From: Pseudomonadota bacterium
GTDB lineage: Bacteria > Desulfobacterota > Binatia > Binatales > Binataceae
NCBI GenBank assembly: GCA_021325025.1
Contig: JAJPHZ010000002.1
Location: 1 to 49,293, forward strand
Reading direction: 5' to 3'
Length of the DNA stretch: 49,293 nt
Positions 25,310 to 33,323 of the stretch are shown in pieces (the first letter of the stretch is position 1; every line of letters begins with the position of its first letter). The notes under the pieces are model-generated. The model ran no database searches, was not told the origin of the DNA, and was given only the letters and a program-made list of their open reading frames with translations. The translations under genes and the position numbers were made by a program.

Positions 25310-26500
25310 TCAATCCTTGGGCAAGCCGAGGCTGCGCTCGCCGATGATGTTGCGTTGAATCTCGCTGGTGCCCCCGGCGATTCTGAATTGCAGGCAGCTA
25401 ATCACCCTGCTCTGCCAGCGCGGCGCCTCCGGCACCGCGGGCAGCGCGTCGCCCAGTTGTGCGTACGGACCCAGCAGTTCGGTGGCAAGATGCGCGATGC
25501 GCACTCCCAACTCCGAGCCGAACAGCTTCAGCATCGAGCCCTCGGGTCCCGGCGGCAGACCGCGCAGTTGGCGCGTCAGCGACCGCAGCTGGGTGTACTT
25601 CGCAGCCTGACATTCGATCGCAAGCGCGGTGAGGCGCTGACGCACCCACGGCACCTGCCATGCCGGCTGTCCCTGCACTTCGACACGCTGGGCCAGTTCG
25701 ATCAGCGCGCGAACGGCTTCGGCCTGCCCTTCGCCGCCGACAAAGGCGCGCTCGTAAGACAGCGTGGTCATCGCCACGCGCCAGCCTTCGTTCTTGGGAC
25801 CGACCAGGTTTTCGCGCGGCACTTCAACGTCATCGAAGAAGACTTCGTTGAAATGGGCGTGGCCGCTGGCCACGACCAGCGGACGCACTGTGACGCCCTT
25901 GCTCTTCATGTCGAGCAACAGGTAGCTGATGCCCTTGTGCTTGGGCGCGGTGGGGTCGGTGCGCGCCAGCAGGAACATCATGTCGGCGTACTGCGCGGCA
26001 GAGGTCCAGATCTTCTGCCCGTTGAGCACGAAGTAATCGCCCTTGTCCTCGGCGCGGGTCTGGATCGCAGCCAGGTCGGAGCCGGCGCCGGGCTCCGAGT
26101 AGCCCTGACACCAGATGTCCTCGCCGCTCAGGATGCGCCTGACGTAGCGGCGCTTCTGCTCCTCGGTGCCGTACTGGATAAGCGTGGGTCCGCACATCCC
26201 GATTCCCAGGTAGCCGGGCACGATCGGGGCGCGGGCGCGCGCATACTCCTCGTTGTAGATAATTTGTTCAATCAGTCCGGCGCCGCGGCCGCCGTATTCT
26301 TTGGGCCAGGCGATCCCGGCCCATCCGGCCGCGTACAGCTTCGCTTGCCACGCGCGGCGCTTTTCGAAGACCTCGCGCGAGGCGGCGACTCGCTCGTCCA
26401 TCGCGTCGTAAACGCGCAGCTGCGGATCGAGGTTAGCCTCAAGCCACCGCCGCAGCTCCATCCGGAACGCTTCCTGTTCGGGGGTAAACGAAAAGTCCAT
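25310..26500 (-). CDS. Acyl-CoA dehydrogenase (tandem copy 2)
   Basis: A 396-residue acyl-CoA dehydrogenase. The helical N-domain starts FSFTPEQEAFRMELRRWLE; the beta domain has CQGYSEPGAGSDLAAIQTRAE and GQKIWTSAAQYAD for FAD and substrate; the C-domain ends IAGGTSEIQRNIIGERSLGL. The position of the MCAD base (Glu376 in YEGTS) is Gly here, so the catalytic base is probably Glu in SYERAF, the helix-G position used by isovaleryl- and long-chain enzymes. ATG 26500 has CAGGA 6 bases upstream. It follows the paralog at 26541 by 40 bases. It introduces the alpha,beta double bond into an acyl-CoA and passes electrons to ETF; chain type unknown. Confidence 0.92.
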   Translation of the reverse strand: MDFSFTPEQEAFRMELRRWLEANLDPQLRVYDAMDERVAASREVFEKRRAWQAKLYAAGWAGIAWPKEYGGRGAGLIEQIIYNEEYARARAPIVPGYLGIGMCGPTLIQYGTEEQKRRYVRRILSGEDIWCQGYSEPGAGSDLAAIQTRAEDKGDYFVLNGQKIWTSAAQYADMMFLLARTDPTAPKHKGISYLLLDMKSKGVTVRPLVVASGHAHFNEVFFDDVEVPRENLVGPKNEGWRVAMTTLSYERAFVGGEGQAEAVRALIELAQRVEVQGQPAWQVPWVRQRLTALAIECQAAKYTQLRSLTRQLRGLPPGPEGSMLKLFGSELGVRIAHLATELLGPYAQLGDALPAVPEAPRWQSRVISCLQFRIAGGTSEIQRNIIGERSLGLPKD

Positions 26501-26540
26501 GTCCAATCCTGCCTTGTCAATGCCTTGAGCGCCGCTGCGG

Positions 26541-27725
26541 CTACCTGGGCAGCTTCAGCGTACGCTCGCCGATGATGTTGCGCTGAATCTCGCTGGTGCC
26601 GCCGGCGATCGTGTACTGGCGGGAGTTGATCACCCGATTCTGCCATCGCGGCGCATCTGCCAGCGCCGGCATCGGCTGGGCGAGCTGCGCGTATGGCCCC
26701 AGCATCTCGGCGGCGAAAAACGCGATGCGCACGCCCAACTCCGTGCCGAACAGTTTCAGCATCGAGCCCTCCGGTCCAGGCGGCTGCCCCTTGAGCTGAC
26801 GCGTCAGCGAACGCAGACGCGTGTATTTGGCGGCCCGCGACTCGATCGCCAAATGCGCGATGCGCTGGCGCACCCAGTCATGCTCCCACGCCGGCCGTCC
26901 GTCGATTTGATGGCGATGGGCGAGGTCCACCAGGCCGTGAATTTGCGAATCGTAACCGCCGCCGCTGGCGCCGCGCTCGTACGACAGGGTGGTCATCGCC
27001 ACCTTCCATCCCTGGTTGGCGGGCCCGACCAGGTTTTCCTTCGGTACCTCGACGTCCTCGAAGAACACCTGGTTGAAATGGGCATGGCCGGCGGCGGTCA
27101 CCAGCGGGCGCACCTCCACGCCCTTGCTCCTCATGTCGAGCAGCAGGTAGCTGATGCCCAGATGGCGGGGCGCACCGGGTTCGGTGCGCGCCAGCAGATA
27201 CATCCAGTCGGCGTACTGGGCGGCCGAGGTCCAGACCTTCTGCCCGTTGAGCACGAAGTAATCGCCCTTGTCTTCGGCCCGGGTCTGGACGGCGGCCAAA
27301 TCGGAGCCCGCGGCGGGTTCTGAATAGCCCTGGCACCAGATGTCCTCGCCGCTCAGAATACGCTTTAGAAAGCGGCGGCGCTGTTCGTCGCTGCCCCATT
27401 GCGCAATGGTCGGTCCGCACATGCTGATTCCCGAATAGCCGGGCAGGATCGGCGCCCGCGCGCGGCCGTACTCTTCGTTGAAGATGACCTGCTCGAGCAG
27501 GCCCGCGCCACGCCCGCCGTACTCTTTGGGCCAACCGATGCCGACCCATCCCGCGGCGTACATCTTGGCCTGCCAGGCGCGCCGGCGCTCGAAAATTTCG
27601 CGGCTGGCTGGCACCCAATCATCCACCGGATCGTCGATGCGCAGTTCGGGCGGCAGATTTTCGGCAAGCCAGCGCCGTACTTGCATACGGAATGCTTCCT
27701 GCTCCGGCGTGTATGAAAAGTCCAT
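26541..27725 (-). CDS. Acyl-CoA dehydrogenase (tandem copy 1)
   Basis: A 394-residue acyl-CoA dehydrogenase, strongly similar to the next gene. It starts MDFSYTPEQEAFRMQVRRWL and has CQGYSEPAAGSDLAAVQTRAE, GQKVWTSAAQYADW, the helix-G candidate base in TLSYERG, and a C-terminal IAGGTSEIQRNIIGERTL that again has Gly where MCAD has its Glu. The ATG at 27725 has AAGGA 7 bases upstream; the frame continues far upstream but without family sequence. The pair could form homotetramers or a mixed complex. It diverges from the F420-type LLM gene at 27864 with 138 bases between them. Confidence 0.92.
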   Translation of the reverse strand: MDFSYTPEQEAFRMQVRRWLAENLPPELRIDDPVDDWVPASREIFERRRAWQAKMYAAGWVGIGWPKEYGGRGAGLLEQVIFNEEYGRARAPILPGYSGISMCGPTIAQWGSDEQRRRFLKRILSGEDIWCQGYSEPAAGSDLAAVQTRAEDKGDYFVLNGQKVWTSAAQYADWMYLLARTEPGAPRHLGISYLLLDMRSKGVEVRPLVTAAGHAHFNQVFFEDVEVPKENLVGPANQGWKVAMTTLSYERGASGGGYDSQIHGLVDLAHRHQIDGRPAWEHDWVRQRIAHLAIESRAAKYTRLRSLTRQLKGQPPGPEGSMLKLFGTELGVRIAFFAAEMLGPYAQLAQPMPALADAPRWQNRVINSRQYTIAGGTSEIQRNIIGERTLKLPR

Positions 27726-27863
27726 CGCGTCTTCCTTGCACCCGCGCCTGGGTGCGATCTTTTCTTGATTGGCGTGCGGCTGGCAAGCGGAGTGAAAGTA
27801 TAGGATAAGGCGCTGCGTGCGGATGCCGCCGGTTACATCGCCCGAGCGCCGAAGGAGGATGCG

Positions 27864-28691
27864 ATGAAGTTCGCCGTTGCGATTCGCAACATGGGAGCGC
27901 AGTCCACGATGCCCACCATCAAGGCCTGCGCGCTGGCCGCGGAGCGGCTGGGCTACGACGCGCTGTTCGTATCCGACCATCTGTGCATCCCGCCCGATCA
28001 GACCGAAGGCTCAGGCGGGCGCTACCTCGACGTGCTGGCGACGCTGGCCTTTTTGGCCGGCACCACGGCGCGCATCCGGCTGGGCATTTCGGTCCTGGTG
28101 CTGCCCTATCGTCCCGCGGTGTACACGGCCAAGCTGGTCGCGACCATCCAGGAGTTGTCGGGGGAGCGGATGATCCTGGGCGTCGGCAGCGGCTGGATGG
28201 GTGCGGAGTTCGAGGCGCTGGGCGTGGACTTCAAGCGGCGCGGCGCGATCACGACCGAGACGCTCCGCGTCATCCGCCATCTGTTTGCGCACGAGGCCGA
28301 ACCCTACCACGGCAAGTTGGTAAGTTTTCCCTCCTTTGTGTTTAAACCGCGTCCCAAGTGTCCGCCGATTTGGATCGGCGGCAACGGGCCCGCTGCGATT
28401 GCGCGCGTGATGGAGTTCGGCGACGGATGGCATCCGATGCTGCGTGCCGGCGAGTTGAAACCCGCGGTGGAGCGCGTCAAGCGCGAAACCGCCGCGCGCG
28501 GCAGGACGGATCTCGAAATCGTGGTCCGCTCGGGATTCCCGCTCGACGATCCGGTCCGCGCGCGCGAACGCCTGGACGGATACAAGAACGCCGGCGCCAG
28601 CTACGTCATCCTGGATTTGGGCCGCTACGCCGACGCCGACCAGTTCATGCGCGAGGCGGAAAGCTTCATGGCCCGGGTGGCACGGCCGTAG
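27864..28691 (+). CDS. LLM-class, probably F420-dependent oxidoreductase (TIGR03619-like)
   Basis: A 275-residue luciferase-like protein starting MKFAVAIRNMGAQST, with AAGGAGG 6 bases before the ATG. Hallmarks are YDALFVSDHLCIP, RLGISVLVLPYRPAVYTAK, ELSGERMILGVGSGWMGAEFEALG and PPIWIGGNGPAAIARV. This compact form with the GVGSGW segment belongs to the group usually assigned to coenzyme F420, like the protein at 6913-7788 and unlike the 'EHHFTG' group. It converges on the CaiB-like gene with only 7 bases between stops. F420 use is family-based inference; no F420 biosynthesis gene is in the window. Confidence 0.88.
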   Translation: MKFAVAIRNMGAQSTMPTIKACALAAERLGYDALFVSDHLCIPPDQTEGSGGRYLDVLATLAFLAGTTARIRLGISVLVLPYRPAVYTAKLVATIQELSGERMILGVGSGWMGAEFEALGVDFKRRGAITTETLRVIRHLFAHEAEPYHGKLVSFPSFVFKPRPKCPPIWIGGNGPAAIARVMEFGDGWHPMLRAGELKPAVERVKRETAARGRTDLEIVVRSGFPLDDPVRARERLDGYKNAGASYVILDLGRYADADQFMREAESFMARVARP

Positions 28692-28698
28692 GCTGCCC

Positions 28699-29943
28699 TC
28701 AGATCACGCCAGCGGCGCGCAGTTGCGCGATCTGGGCCTCGCTCAGGCCCAGCACCCGCCCGTAGACGAGGTCGTTGTCGTGGCCGATTTTCACCGAGCC
28801 GCGCCAGATTTTACCCGGCGTGCGGCTGAACCTGGGCACGATGCCCATTCCCTTGACGGTGCGGCCCAGTTGTTCGTCGCGCCATTCGACATGCACGCCG
28901 CGCGCCTGGTAATGCGGGTCGGCGGCCATCAGGTCGCTGGACATGATGCGCGAGCACGGCACCTGCGCCTCGTTCATCGCCTGCACCACCTGCTCGATGG
29001 TGCGTTCGTTGATCCACCCGCGCAGTATCGCGTCGAACTCGATTCCCTCGACCGATTCCAGGTTGACCCGCGCGCTCTGCCATTTGGGATCGTCGCCGTC
29101 GAGTCCGATCACCCGGCATAACCGTTTGTAGACATCCGCTACGGCTCCGATGACGACCCATCCGTCCCTGGCGGCGAACGTGTCCAGCGGCTGGAAACCC
29201 TGCGCACGGTTGCCGCTGCGCTCGCGTACCAGCCCCTGTTCGAAGTATTCCATCATCGTGCCGCCCAGCGTGCGATGAACCGCTTCGTACTGGGCCAGAT
29301 CGATCGACTGCCCCTGACCGGTGCTGCGCGCGTAAGTCAGCCCCGCCAGCGACGACCACAACGTGAACAGCGCAGTGATGTAATCGGCCGTCCACGGCGC
29401 GGCGCGGGTGGGCGGGTCGGGGTCGGGAAAGCCGGTCTGATACATCATGCCGCCGAAGGCCTGCCCCACAATGTCGTAGGAGGCGCGCTGAATGTAATGC
29501 GGGTCGCCGGTCTGCCCGTAGCCGGAAACGTGGGTGATTACCAGTTTGGGATTAACCTTGAAGATGGTCTCATCGTCCAGGCCGAATTTGGGATAGGTGC
29601 CGGGCTTGGAGCTTTCCATCCAGATGTCGGCGCGCGCCGCCAGCTTTAGGAACAGCTCGCGGCCCTGCGGCTTGGACAGGTCCAGCGATACGCAGAACAT
29701 GTTGCGCCGCTCCTGGATCCAGTTGGTTGCCACCGGCGGGCTGCCGTCGGCCGTCTCCAGGCGGATACCCAACGTGCGCCATCCGCTGTCGCCCACGCCT
29801 GGCCGCTCGATTTGAATCACCTCCGCCCCCATTTCGGAGGCCAGCTCGGCCGCCCATGGCTGAGCGATCAAAGTGCCGCTGGAGATTATCCGCACACCCT
29901 GCAGCGGGCCGAAGCGTTCCGGAACCAGGTTGTCGATGCTCAT
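28699..29943 (-). CDS. CaiB-like class III CoA-transferase
   Basis: A 414-residue CoA-transferase whose layout follows CaiB (crotonobetainyl-CoA:carnitine CoA-transferase): FGPLQGVRIISSG, GAEVIQIERPG, NPKLVITHVSGYGQTGD, PWTADYITALF (the Asp of TADY matches the aspartyl-CoA nucleophile), TGQGQSIDLAQYE and PGKIWRG near the C-terminus. It therefore differs from the BaiF-like protein at 5548-6762. GGAG lies about 12 bases before the ATG at 29943. Carnitine itself is not implied; other Cai proteins are absent, so an unknown carboxylate CoA-transfer is more likely. Divergent from the FHA gene. Confidence 0.88.
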   Translation of the reverse strand: MSIDNLVPERFGPLQGVRIISSGTLIAQPWAAELASEMGAEVIQIERPGVGDSGWRTLGIRLETADGSPPVATNWIQERRNMFCVSLDLSKPQGRELFLKLAARADIWMESSKPGTYPKFGLDDETIFKVNPKLVITHVSGYGQTGDPHYIQRASYDIVGQAFGGMMYQTGFPDPDPPTRAAPWTADYITALFTLWSSLAGLTYARSTGQGQSIDLAQYEAVHRTLGGTMMEYFEQGLVRERSGNRAQGFQPLDTFAARDGWVVIGAVADVYKRLCRVIGLDGDDPKWQSARVNLESVEGIEFDAILRGWINERTIEQVVQAMNEAQVPCSRIMSSDLMAADPHYQARGVHVEWRDEQLGRTVKGMGIVPRFSRTPGKIWRGSVKIGHDNDLVYGRVLGLSEAQIAQLRAAGVI

Positions 29944-30169
29944 CGTCGTTCGCGCTCCATTTCTCCCCCAAAGCCGCGGTCACCATCATCGTCCGCCTAA
30001 TCCGGTCCGTCCACCATTAACAGGATGTTGAGCGTGGATCTCAAGGTAAACTTCATGGTCGAGGCTTCTCAACAGGGCTGCGGAGGGCTGCTTGTTCCTG
30101 TTTACGGGCAGGATATGATGTTTTAAAAGTTGCGCAACCGCACATGGGGCACGCGCAGTCGATTTGGAG

Positions 30170-31426
30170 ATGGACGGGGTTATCAACCGACGCGATCTGA
30201 CCTTCAAAAGCCTGGCCGGACTGCTGGGCGGGGCCGTGGGATGGCTGCCAGTGGAAATCGCCACCCACGGTCATTCGCTCACCGAAGCACCTTCCGCCGC
30301 CGCATTTTACCTTAATTTCGGCGCATTGGCGCTGCTGTCAGGTCTGATTGGCGGACTGATCAACGCCGCACAGGCCCAGGTGCTGGAACTGACGCCGCTG
30401 GTCAAGCGGCGCTTCATGCAGGGATTTATCATCTGCGCCCTGCTCTCTCTGCCGTCGACTTACTATTCCAACGTGGCCTTCGCCGCGATCCTCAACGCCG
30501 GCGGATGGCGCATTGGTCAGGCCGGCTCCATCGCCTACCTGATTTTCGGACGGCTGGTGGGATGGAGCTTGATGGGAGTGATGCTCGGCGCCGGCGTCGG
30601 TATTGCAACGTTTTCGGCGCCCAACATCTTCAAGGGCGCGGCGGGCGGACTGGCCGGCGGCTTCTTAGGCGGCGTGCTGTTCGACGCCATCAGCGCGCTG
30701 TCGGGCGGCGGACTGGCCTCGCGCCTGTTCGGGCTGAGCGCCATCGGATTGATGATCGGGCTGTTCATCGGCCTGGTTCAGGAACTGACCAAGGTGGCGT
30801 GGCTGACGGTGGAGGCGGGACGTCTGCGGGGACGCGAGTACCGGCTGGAAAAGGCGCTGGCAATTGTCGGTCGCGCCGAGGAGTGCGACGTGGGGCTGTT
30901 CGGCGATCCCGCGGTGGCGGCGCGTCATGCCACGATCGAGCGCAAGGGCGCCGATTTCACCATCAAGGACCTGACGCGCGAGCCTGGCACTCTCGTCAAC
31001 GGACAGCGCATCGAGAGCGCGCCGCTGCATCCGGGCGACCTGATCACGATCGGCGGCTACCAGGTACGCTTCAACATGCGCAGCGCGGCGCCCGCTCGCA
31101 GCGCCGCCCCATCGCTGCCCGCGGCGTATCCGGAGGCAGCGGCGGGTGCCGGCCCGTGCCTGATCGATGCGGACGGGCGGCGGCTGGAGTTGCGCCGCGA
31201 CGCACCTACCACCATCGGCCGCTCGCTGGATAACGATCTGGTGCTGCCCTATCAGTCCATCTCGCGCCATCATGCCAGAATTGCACAGGTCGGCGGCGCC
31301 TTTCGCCTGCACGACCTGGGCAGCCAAAACGGCTGCTTCGTGGACGGCAAACGGGTCAGCGAGGCGCCGCTGCGCGACGGTGATATGATTAAGCTTGGTG
31401 ACGCGCAGTTCAAATTCCGGGCCTGA
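30170..31426 (+). CDS. Multi-pass membrane protein with two C-terminal FHA domains
   Basis: A 418-residue protein. Roughly residues 15-220 hold five or six hydrophobic, Gly-rich membrane segments. FHA1 (about 223-311) has IVGRAEECDV, ARHATI and LVNGQRI; FHA2 (about 329-417) has TIGRSLDNDLVLP, ISRHHARI and GSQNGCFVDG. FHA2 keeps the Gly-Arg, Ser-x-x-His and Asn-Gly residues that bind phosphothreonine; FHA1 has Ala in place of the binding Ser. The start is uncertain: ATG 30170 has GGAG directly abutting it and a TTG lies two codons earlier. Stop is 7 bases before the zinc-ribbon gene, then the kinase. Likely a membrane receiver of kinase-phosphorylated partners. Confidence 0.85.
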   Translation: MDGVINRRDLTFKSLAGLLGGAVGWLPVEIATHGHSLTEAPSAAAFYLNFGALALLSGLIGGLINAAQAQVLELTPLVKRRFMQGFIICALLSLPSTYYSNVAFAAILNAGGWRIGQAGSIAYLIFGRLVGWSLMGVMLGAGVGIATFSAPNIFKGAAGGLAGGFLGGVLFDAISALSGGGLASRLFGLSAIGLMIGLFIGLVQELTKVAWLTVEAGRLRGREYRLEKALAIVGRAEECDVGLFGDPAVAARHATIERKGADFTIKDLTREPGTLVNGQRIESAPLHPGDLITIGGYQVRFNMRSAAPARSAAPSLPAAYPEAAAGAGPCLIDADGRRLELRRDAPTTIGRSLDNDLVLPYQSISRHHARIAQVGGAFRLHDLGSQNGCFVDGKRVSEAPLRDGDMIKLGDAQFKFRA

Positions 31427-31433
31427 CGCGGCG

Positions 31434-31802
31434 ATGGCGGCTCCACGCTTTTGTTCCAGTTGCGGCCATCCGGTGGTGGTTGGCGACGCGCGCTTTTGCA
31501 AGGACTGCGGCGCGGCGCTGGCTACCGGCCTGCGCTTCAAGCACGACCTGAACTGGAATCCGTGGTTGGCCGCCTCGCTCAGTTTGATACCGGGGCTGGG
31601 CCAATTCTATAAAGGAGAGCGCTGGCAAGCCGGGTTGTGGTTTGTTGGCGTTGTGATTCTTTACGCGGCGGGACCGGTCGGTCCGCTGGTGCATCTGATC
31701 TGCATCGCCAACGCGGCGCTGGCCGGCGCGATCGATTTTCCCGCCGCGCGCCTGCCGGCGGCCTCCGCGCGCGGTGCCAATAGCCTGGCGAACCGGCCAT
31801 GA
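31434..31802 (+). CDS. Zinc-ribbon membrane protein
   Basis: A 122-residue protein. It opens with a zinc ribbon (CSSCGHPVVVGDARFCKDCG), followed by a short linker, then PWLAASLSLIPGLGQFYKGE, a TM2/DUF5683-like motif, and two hydrophobic segments up to residue 105. The start at 31434 gives a protein that begins just before the first Cys; an upstream GTG at 31395 would overlap the FHA gene by 32 bases. Its stop overlaps the kinase start (ATGA at 31799-31802), so translation is coupled. A similar ribbon occurs in the kinase (residues 301-318). Probable scaffold or regulator in the same membrane complex. Confidence 0.75.
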   Translation: MAAPRFCSSCGHPVVVGDARFCKDCGAALATGLRFKHDLNWNPWLAASLSLIPGLGQFYKGERWQAGLWFVGVVILYAAGPVGPLVHLICIANAALAGAIDFPAARLPAASARGANSLANRP

Positions 31803-33304
31803 TTGCTCCCAACACCGTCATCGGTAACCGCTATCGTGTGACGCGGCTGTTAGGCGGCGGCGGCATGAAGATGGTCTATCTGGCCGAGGACATGCGTCTG
31901 GCCGATCGGCCCTGCGCGTTGGCCGAGATGGTCGACGCGATCAGCAACCCCGACTTGCAACAGCAGGCCTCGGCCAGTTTTCAGCGCGAAGCCGACATGC
32001 TGGCCGAACTCGATCACCAGCACATTCCCCGCATCTACGACCGCTTCAGCGAGCAGAACCGCCATTACCTGGTGATGGAATACGTTGCCGGCCAGACGCT
32101 GGAGGAGCAGCTCAAGGAGGCCGGCGGCAAGCTGCCCCAGGAGCGTGTGATCGATATCGCGCTGCAGGTGCTCGACACCCTGGAGTACCTGCACCATCGC
32201 GAGCCGCCGGTCATCTACCGCGACCTCAAGCCCTCCAACATCATGATCACGCCTGGCGGGCAGGTAAAGCTCATCGACTTCGGTATCGCGCGCCATTTCC
32301 AACCGCTGAGCAGCGCCACAATGGTGGGAACGCAGGGCTACGCGCCGCCCGAGCAGTATCGCGGCAAGGTCGAAACGCGCTCGGATCTCTACGCGCTGGG
32401 CGCAACGATGCATCACGCGCTGTCGGGCCGCGATCCGACTACCGAGCCGCCCTTCAGCTTTCCCGTGCTACGCAAGTTTTGCCCCGAACTCAACGCCGCG
32501 CTGGCCGATTTGGTCAGCGACGCACTGGCCTATGACGTCGAGCAGCGCATCCGCGACGTCGGCGAGATGAAGCGCCGGCTGCTCGCCATCAAAAACGGCG
32601 CGGCGGCGGCGGCCAACGGCGCTCAGGCCGCCGCGCCGGCCGGTCAGCCGCAGTTGAAACTGCCGCTGAAGACGCCGCCGGCTGCCGCCTCCGCGTCGGC
32701 TCCTACGCTGCTGACCAACGAGATCGCCTGTCCCGCCTGCACGCGGGCGATCCCCGGGGATTCGCGCTTTTGCAGTTATTGCGCCGCCGACCTGCGCAAC
32801 GTGCTGGAACTCTTCCAGGTGGTCAGCGATCCCAACGCGCAAACCATCACGCTCAGCCAGCCTTCGCCGGGACATCCCCGCACCGCTGCCGCGCCGCCCA
32901 TCGGCCGTCCCTGGCACCGGCGCGGACGCCGCTCGCCGCTCCTCCTCACAGTGCTGGTAGTGGTCCTGCTGGCGGTTGCGGTCGTCAAGTTGCTGCTGTT
33001 TCTGTCCGATGTGGTCTCCGCGATCCAGTCGGGCGCCAGCGCGCCGCCGGTCCCGCCCGTCGCCCGTTCTGACAACCCCTGGGGCGAGTCCGAAGCCGAC
33101 CCTGTCGATCCGCTTCGAACCACGATGCTGCGCCAGATGCTCGATGCGCAGGGCTACGGCGCGGTCCGCTTCAAACTGAGCGGCTCGACGATCTCATTGT
33201 GGGGCAAGGTGCGCAGCGACGCCGACCGTGAAACGATCGAAAACGAAGCCTCGATGATCACCGGCGCGATGAATATCGAGGATCATCTGCAGCTCGAAGA
33301 GTAA
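31799..33304 (+). CDS. Ser/Thr protein kinase with relocated lysine, zinc ribbon, TM and BON-like domain
   Basis: A 501-residue protein. Kinase domain residues 10-255: P-loop GGGGMKMVY (19-27), alpha-C Glu64 in READML, YRDLKPSN (catalytic Asp132), IDFGIAR (Asp150) and YAPPEQY. The lysine of the VAIK motif is Ala42 (CALAEM), while Lys24 (codon AAG, 31868-31870) occupies the third Gly of GxGxxG, the position of the catalytic lysine in WNK kinases. All other catalytic residues are kept. Then come an Ala/Pro linker, a zinc ribbon (C301, C304, C315, C318), one TM helix (about 370-393) and a BON-like domain outside (about 430-501). It likely phosphorylates Ser/Thr on partners read by the FHA protein. 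A pseudokinase is the alternative. Confidence 0.9.
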   Translation: MIAPNTVIGNRYRVTRLLGGGGMKMVYLAEDMRLADRPCALAEMVDAISNPDLQQQASASFQREADMLAELDHQHIPRIYDRFSEQNRHYLVMEYVAGQTLEEQLKEAGGKLPQERVIDIALQVLDTLEYLHHREPPVIYRDLKPSNIMITPGGQVKLIDFGIARHFQPLSSATMVGTQGYAPPEQYRGKVETRSDLYALGATMHHALSGRDPTTEPPFSFPVLRKFCPELNAALADLVSDALAYDVEQRIRDVGEMKRRLLAIKNGAAAAANGAQAAAPAGQPQLKLPLKTPPAAASASAPTLLTNEIACPACTRAIPGDSRFCSYCAADLRNVLELFQVVSDPNAQTITLSQPSPGHPRTAAAPPIGRPWHRRGRRSPLLLTVLVVVLLAVAVVKLLLFLSDVVSAIQSGASAPPVPPVARSDNPWGESEADPVDPLRTTMLRQMLDAQGYGAVRFKLSGSTISLWGKVRSDADRETIENEASMITGAMNIEDHLQLEE

Positions 33305-33323
33305 GGCGTTGCGGCCCAAGCGC

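Noticed and set aside
28699..29943. True carnitine CoA-transferase (caiB of a carnitine operon)
   Set aside because: The sequence layout is CaiB-like, but no other carnitine genes are present and class III transferases vary widely in substrate, so no gene symbol is given.
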